Position numbers and translations under genes: made by a program. Below the pieces are notes generated by a model that was given only the letters and a program-made list of their open reading frames with translations, searched no databases and had not been told where the DNA came from. A DNA stretch of 64,000 nt from Aurantimonas sp965217685. Lineage in GTDB: Bacteria > Pseudomonadota > Alphaproteobacteria > Rhizobiales > Rhizobiaceae. Shown here one piece after another: positions 63,128 to 64,000 of this stretch. Every line of letters begins with the position of its first letter. The stretch's first letter is position 1. The DNA is taken from assembly GCA_965217685.1 (NCBI GenBank), contig CBDCIZ010000003.1:4278001-4342000 (forward strand), read 5' to 3'.

Positions 63128-63161
63128 TGGGATAGCATGGGCACTCATGGGCGTCAATGGG
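63128..63161 (+). promoter_or_regulatory. MraZ-box array: four TGGG repeats at exact 10-bp spacing
   Basis: TGGG occurs at 63128, 63138, 63148 and 63158, i.e. one per helical turn, matching the known TGGGN-N5 repeat bound by MraZ. The array spans the whole -35 to -10 stretch of the predicted mraZ promoter. Confidence 0.8.
63129..63157 (-). promoter_or_regulatory. Promoter of mraZ and the dcw cluster
   Basis: On the minus strand TTGACGC, 14 bases, GCTATCCC. The -35 matches the alphaproteobacterial consensus fully and the -10 at six of eight positions. It lies about 225 bases before the mraZ ATG and is interleaved with the MraZ boxes. Confidence 0.65.
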
Positions 63162-63215
63162 AAAACGGGCTACCAAGCCCCACTCCGGGCATCATGAATT
63201 CTTATGCGCAAGGGC

Positions 63216-63230
63216 TTAACGCCCTATTAA
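63216..63230 (-). promoter_or_regulatory. CtrA-type box upstream of the mraZ promoter
   Basis: TTAA-N7-TTAA (spacer CGCCCTA on the plus strand), with G rather than the consensus C after the second half. It lies about 60 bases upstream of the predicted -35. It may serve a second promoter or regulate the first. Confidence 0.5.
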
Positions 63231-63750
63231 GATTGACGATTTGCGACCAAGGCGGATTTCGGTCCCGCCGCGTCGGTTCTGTCCTGGCAGCGGCGAAAAC
63301 CCGCGCATCTTCTGGGCTCAAGGAGCGCTCGGCCCCGACGCCGCAAGGAACTTGGTTGCCGGATCGCAATTTTTTTCTTGGCCAATCGACAAATCTTCGC
63401 CGTATTCTCTCGGACGCCGTTTCCGGCACTTGCGAGGCACGTTCTGTGGACCGACCTCGGACGCGGCGGCGGACGCCATACGCTTCAATGCGATCCATGG
63501 CGTCGGCCGGTGACTGCGCCGATGGACGTGGCCCGAACCCATCGCGACGAATGCCCGCTCGCAAAGTGGGACGGTTGCCCATGGAGCGATGGCCTTGGGG
63601 CGGTGGCTGTGATCCCACGGAACGCGGGTTCATTTGCAAGATCCCGGCTGCGAGGGTCCGACGGAGCAACATGCTCCGCAAGGCGATCGCCATGCCGCGC
63701 AGCGCAGCGCAAACGGGGCCCGATCCGCAAGGCGCGCCGGCCGGCGTGTC
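63231..63750. other. Intergenic region between mraZ control region and rnpB
   Basis: No gene recognised on either strand. The open frames here have no family similarity, no consistent ribosome-binding sites and mutually overlapping frames as expected of GC-rich non-coding DNA. Confidence 0.5.
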
Positions 63751-63779
63751 CGTCGAAAGGATGGATGCGTCGAAAGGAT
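63751..63779. repeat. Direct repeat just downstream of rnpB
   Basis: The 12-mer CGTCGAAAGGAT occurs twice, 17 bases apart, immediately after the 3' end of rnpB. On the minus strand each copy carries CCTTTCG. Possible remnant of a duplication; function unknown. Confidence 0.55.
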
Positions 63780-63780
63780 A

Positions 63781-64000
63781 AGTGTCAGCCGGCCTGTAAG
63801 CCGGGTTCTGTCGGCAGCTTGCGCCGCCGGGCGACCATTCCTCTGGGACGATCCTTGCGAACCGCCTCGAGCAACCCACCCGGACGACCGGCCCGGAGAA
63901 GGGCTGGCAATGCGCCTTGCGGCGCATCCCCGTGTCGTCCCTATTCGGTCTTGCTCCCGGTGGGGTTTGCCCTGCCGCTGCCGTTACCGGAAGCGCGGTG
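63781..64000 (-). ncRNA. rnpB: RNase P RNA component, 3' part (class A), cut by window edge
   Basis: Read on the minus strand, the segment contains the hallmark blocks GGCAGGGCAAACCCC, ACCGGGAGCAAGACCGAATA and GGGAC, and ends ACAGAACCCGGCTTACAGGC, CGGCTGACACT, the conserved 3' end of type A bacterial RNase P RNA. This RNA cleaves the 5' leaders of tRNA precursors. The 5' half lies beyond the right edge. Location next to mraZ is common in rhizobia. The exact 3' end may differ by a few bases. Confidence 0.95.

Noticed and set aside
63059..63781. Long plus- and minus-strand frames between mraZ and rnpB
   Set aside because: They overlap each other, span the promoter and MraZ boxes, and show no protein family features.

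Overview
The window is high-GC chromosomal DNA from an alphaproteobacterium, most likely of the order Hyphomicrobiales (Rhizobiales). The evidence is the str-S10-spc-alpha ribosomal cluster without rpsD, a division and cell-wall (dcw) cluster that runs on through ddl-ftsQ-ftsA-ftsZ-lpxC-bamD-recN-ligA with rnpB next to mraZ, ATP12-family and Tim44-like genes, and motifs matching the alphaproteobacterial housekeeping promoter and the CtrA box. The family cannot be fixed from sequence alone. Nearly everything is core genome and almost all genes are on the minus strand. I saw no prophage, IS element, CRISPR array, tRNA or rRNA gene.

Layout. 1-2989: the 5' end of a propionyl-CoA carboxylase beta gene, an ATP12-type F1-ATPase assembly chaperone, a HAD phosphatase and an RluC-like pseudouridine synthase. 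3219-6483: an aspartyl/asparaginyl beta-hydroxylase-like (LpxO-like) membrane protein, the fluoride channel CrcB and a frameshifted BCCT osmolyte transporter. 6720-11416: RarA, a Do/HtrA periplasmic protease, a tiny secreted-peptide ORF and an extended SDR epimerase/reductase. 11668-31032: the full ribosomal superoperon, read rpsL to rplQ on the minus strand, with a well-matched promoter upstream of rpsL and an unusually structured gap before secY. 31700-34818: a Tim44-like protein, the only confident plus-strand gene, then azlC/azlD and a YbjN-type periplasmic protein.

34988-62903: ligA, a PHBH-type FAD monooxygenase, recN, bamD, lpxC, ftsZ, ftsA, ftsQ, ddl, murB, murC, murG, two very small membrane-protein genes, ftsW, murD, mraY, murF, murE, ftsI, ftsL, rsmH and mraZ. 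Many junctions are ATGA or TGATG overlaps, so translation is probably coupled. Upstream of mraZ, four TGGG repeats at exact 10-bp spacing (MraZ boxes) lie over a TTGACGC-N14-GCTATCCC promoter, with a TTAA-N7-TTAA CtrA-type box further upstream. A second, perfect CtrA box lies just upstream of ddl-ftsQ-ftsA-ftsZ. Terminator-like hairpins sit inside the cluster before murE, before murC and before ftsZ, which suggests the cluster is transcribed in segments. 63781-64000 is the 3' part of RNase P RNA.

I found no wholly new system. The best leads are the two small membrane proteins between ftsW and murG, the layered MraZ/CtrA control region, the hairpins that divide the dcw cluster, the monooxygenase gene coupled between recN and ligA, and the acidic N-terminal extension of MurF.
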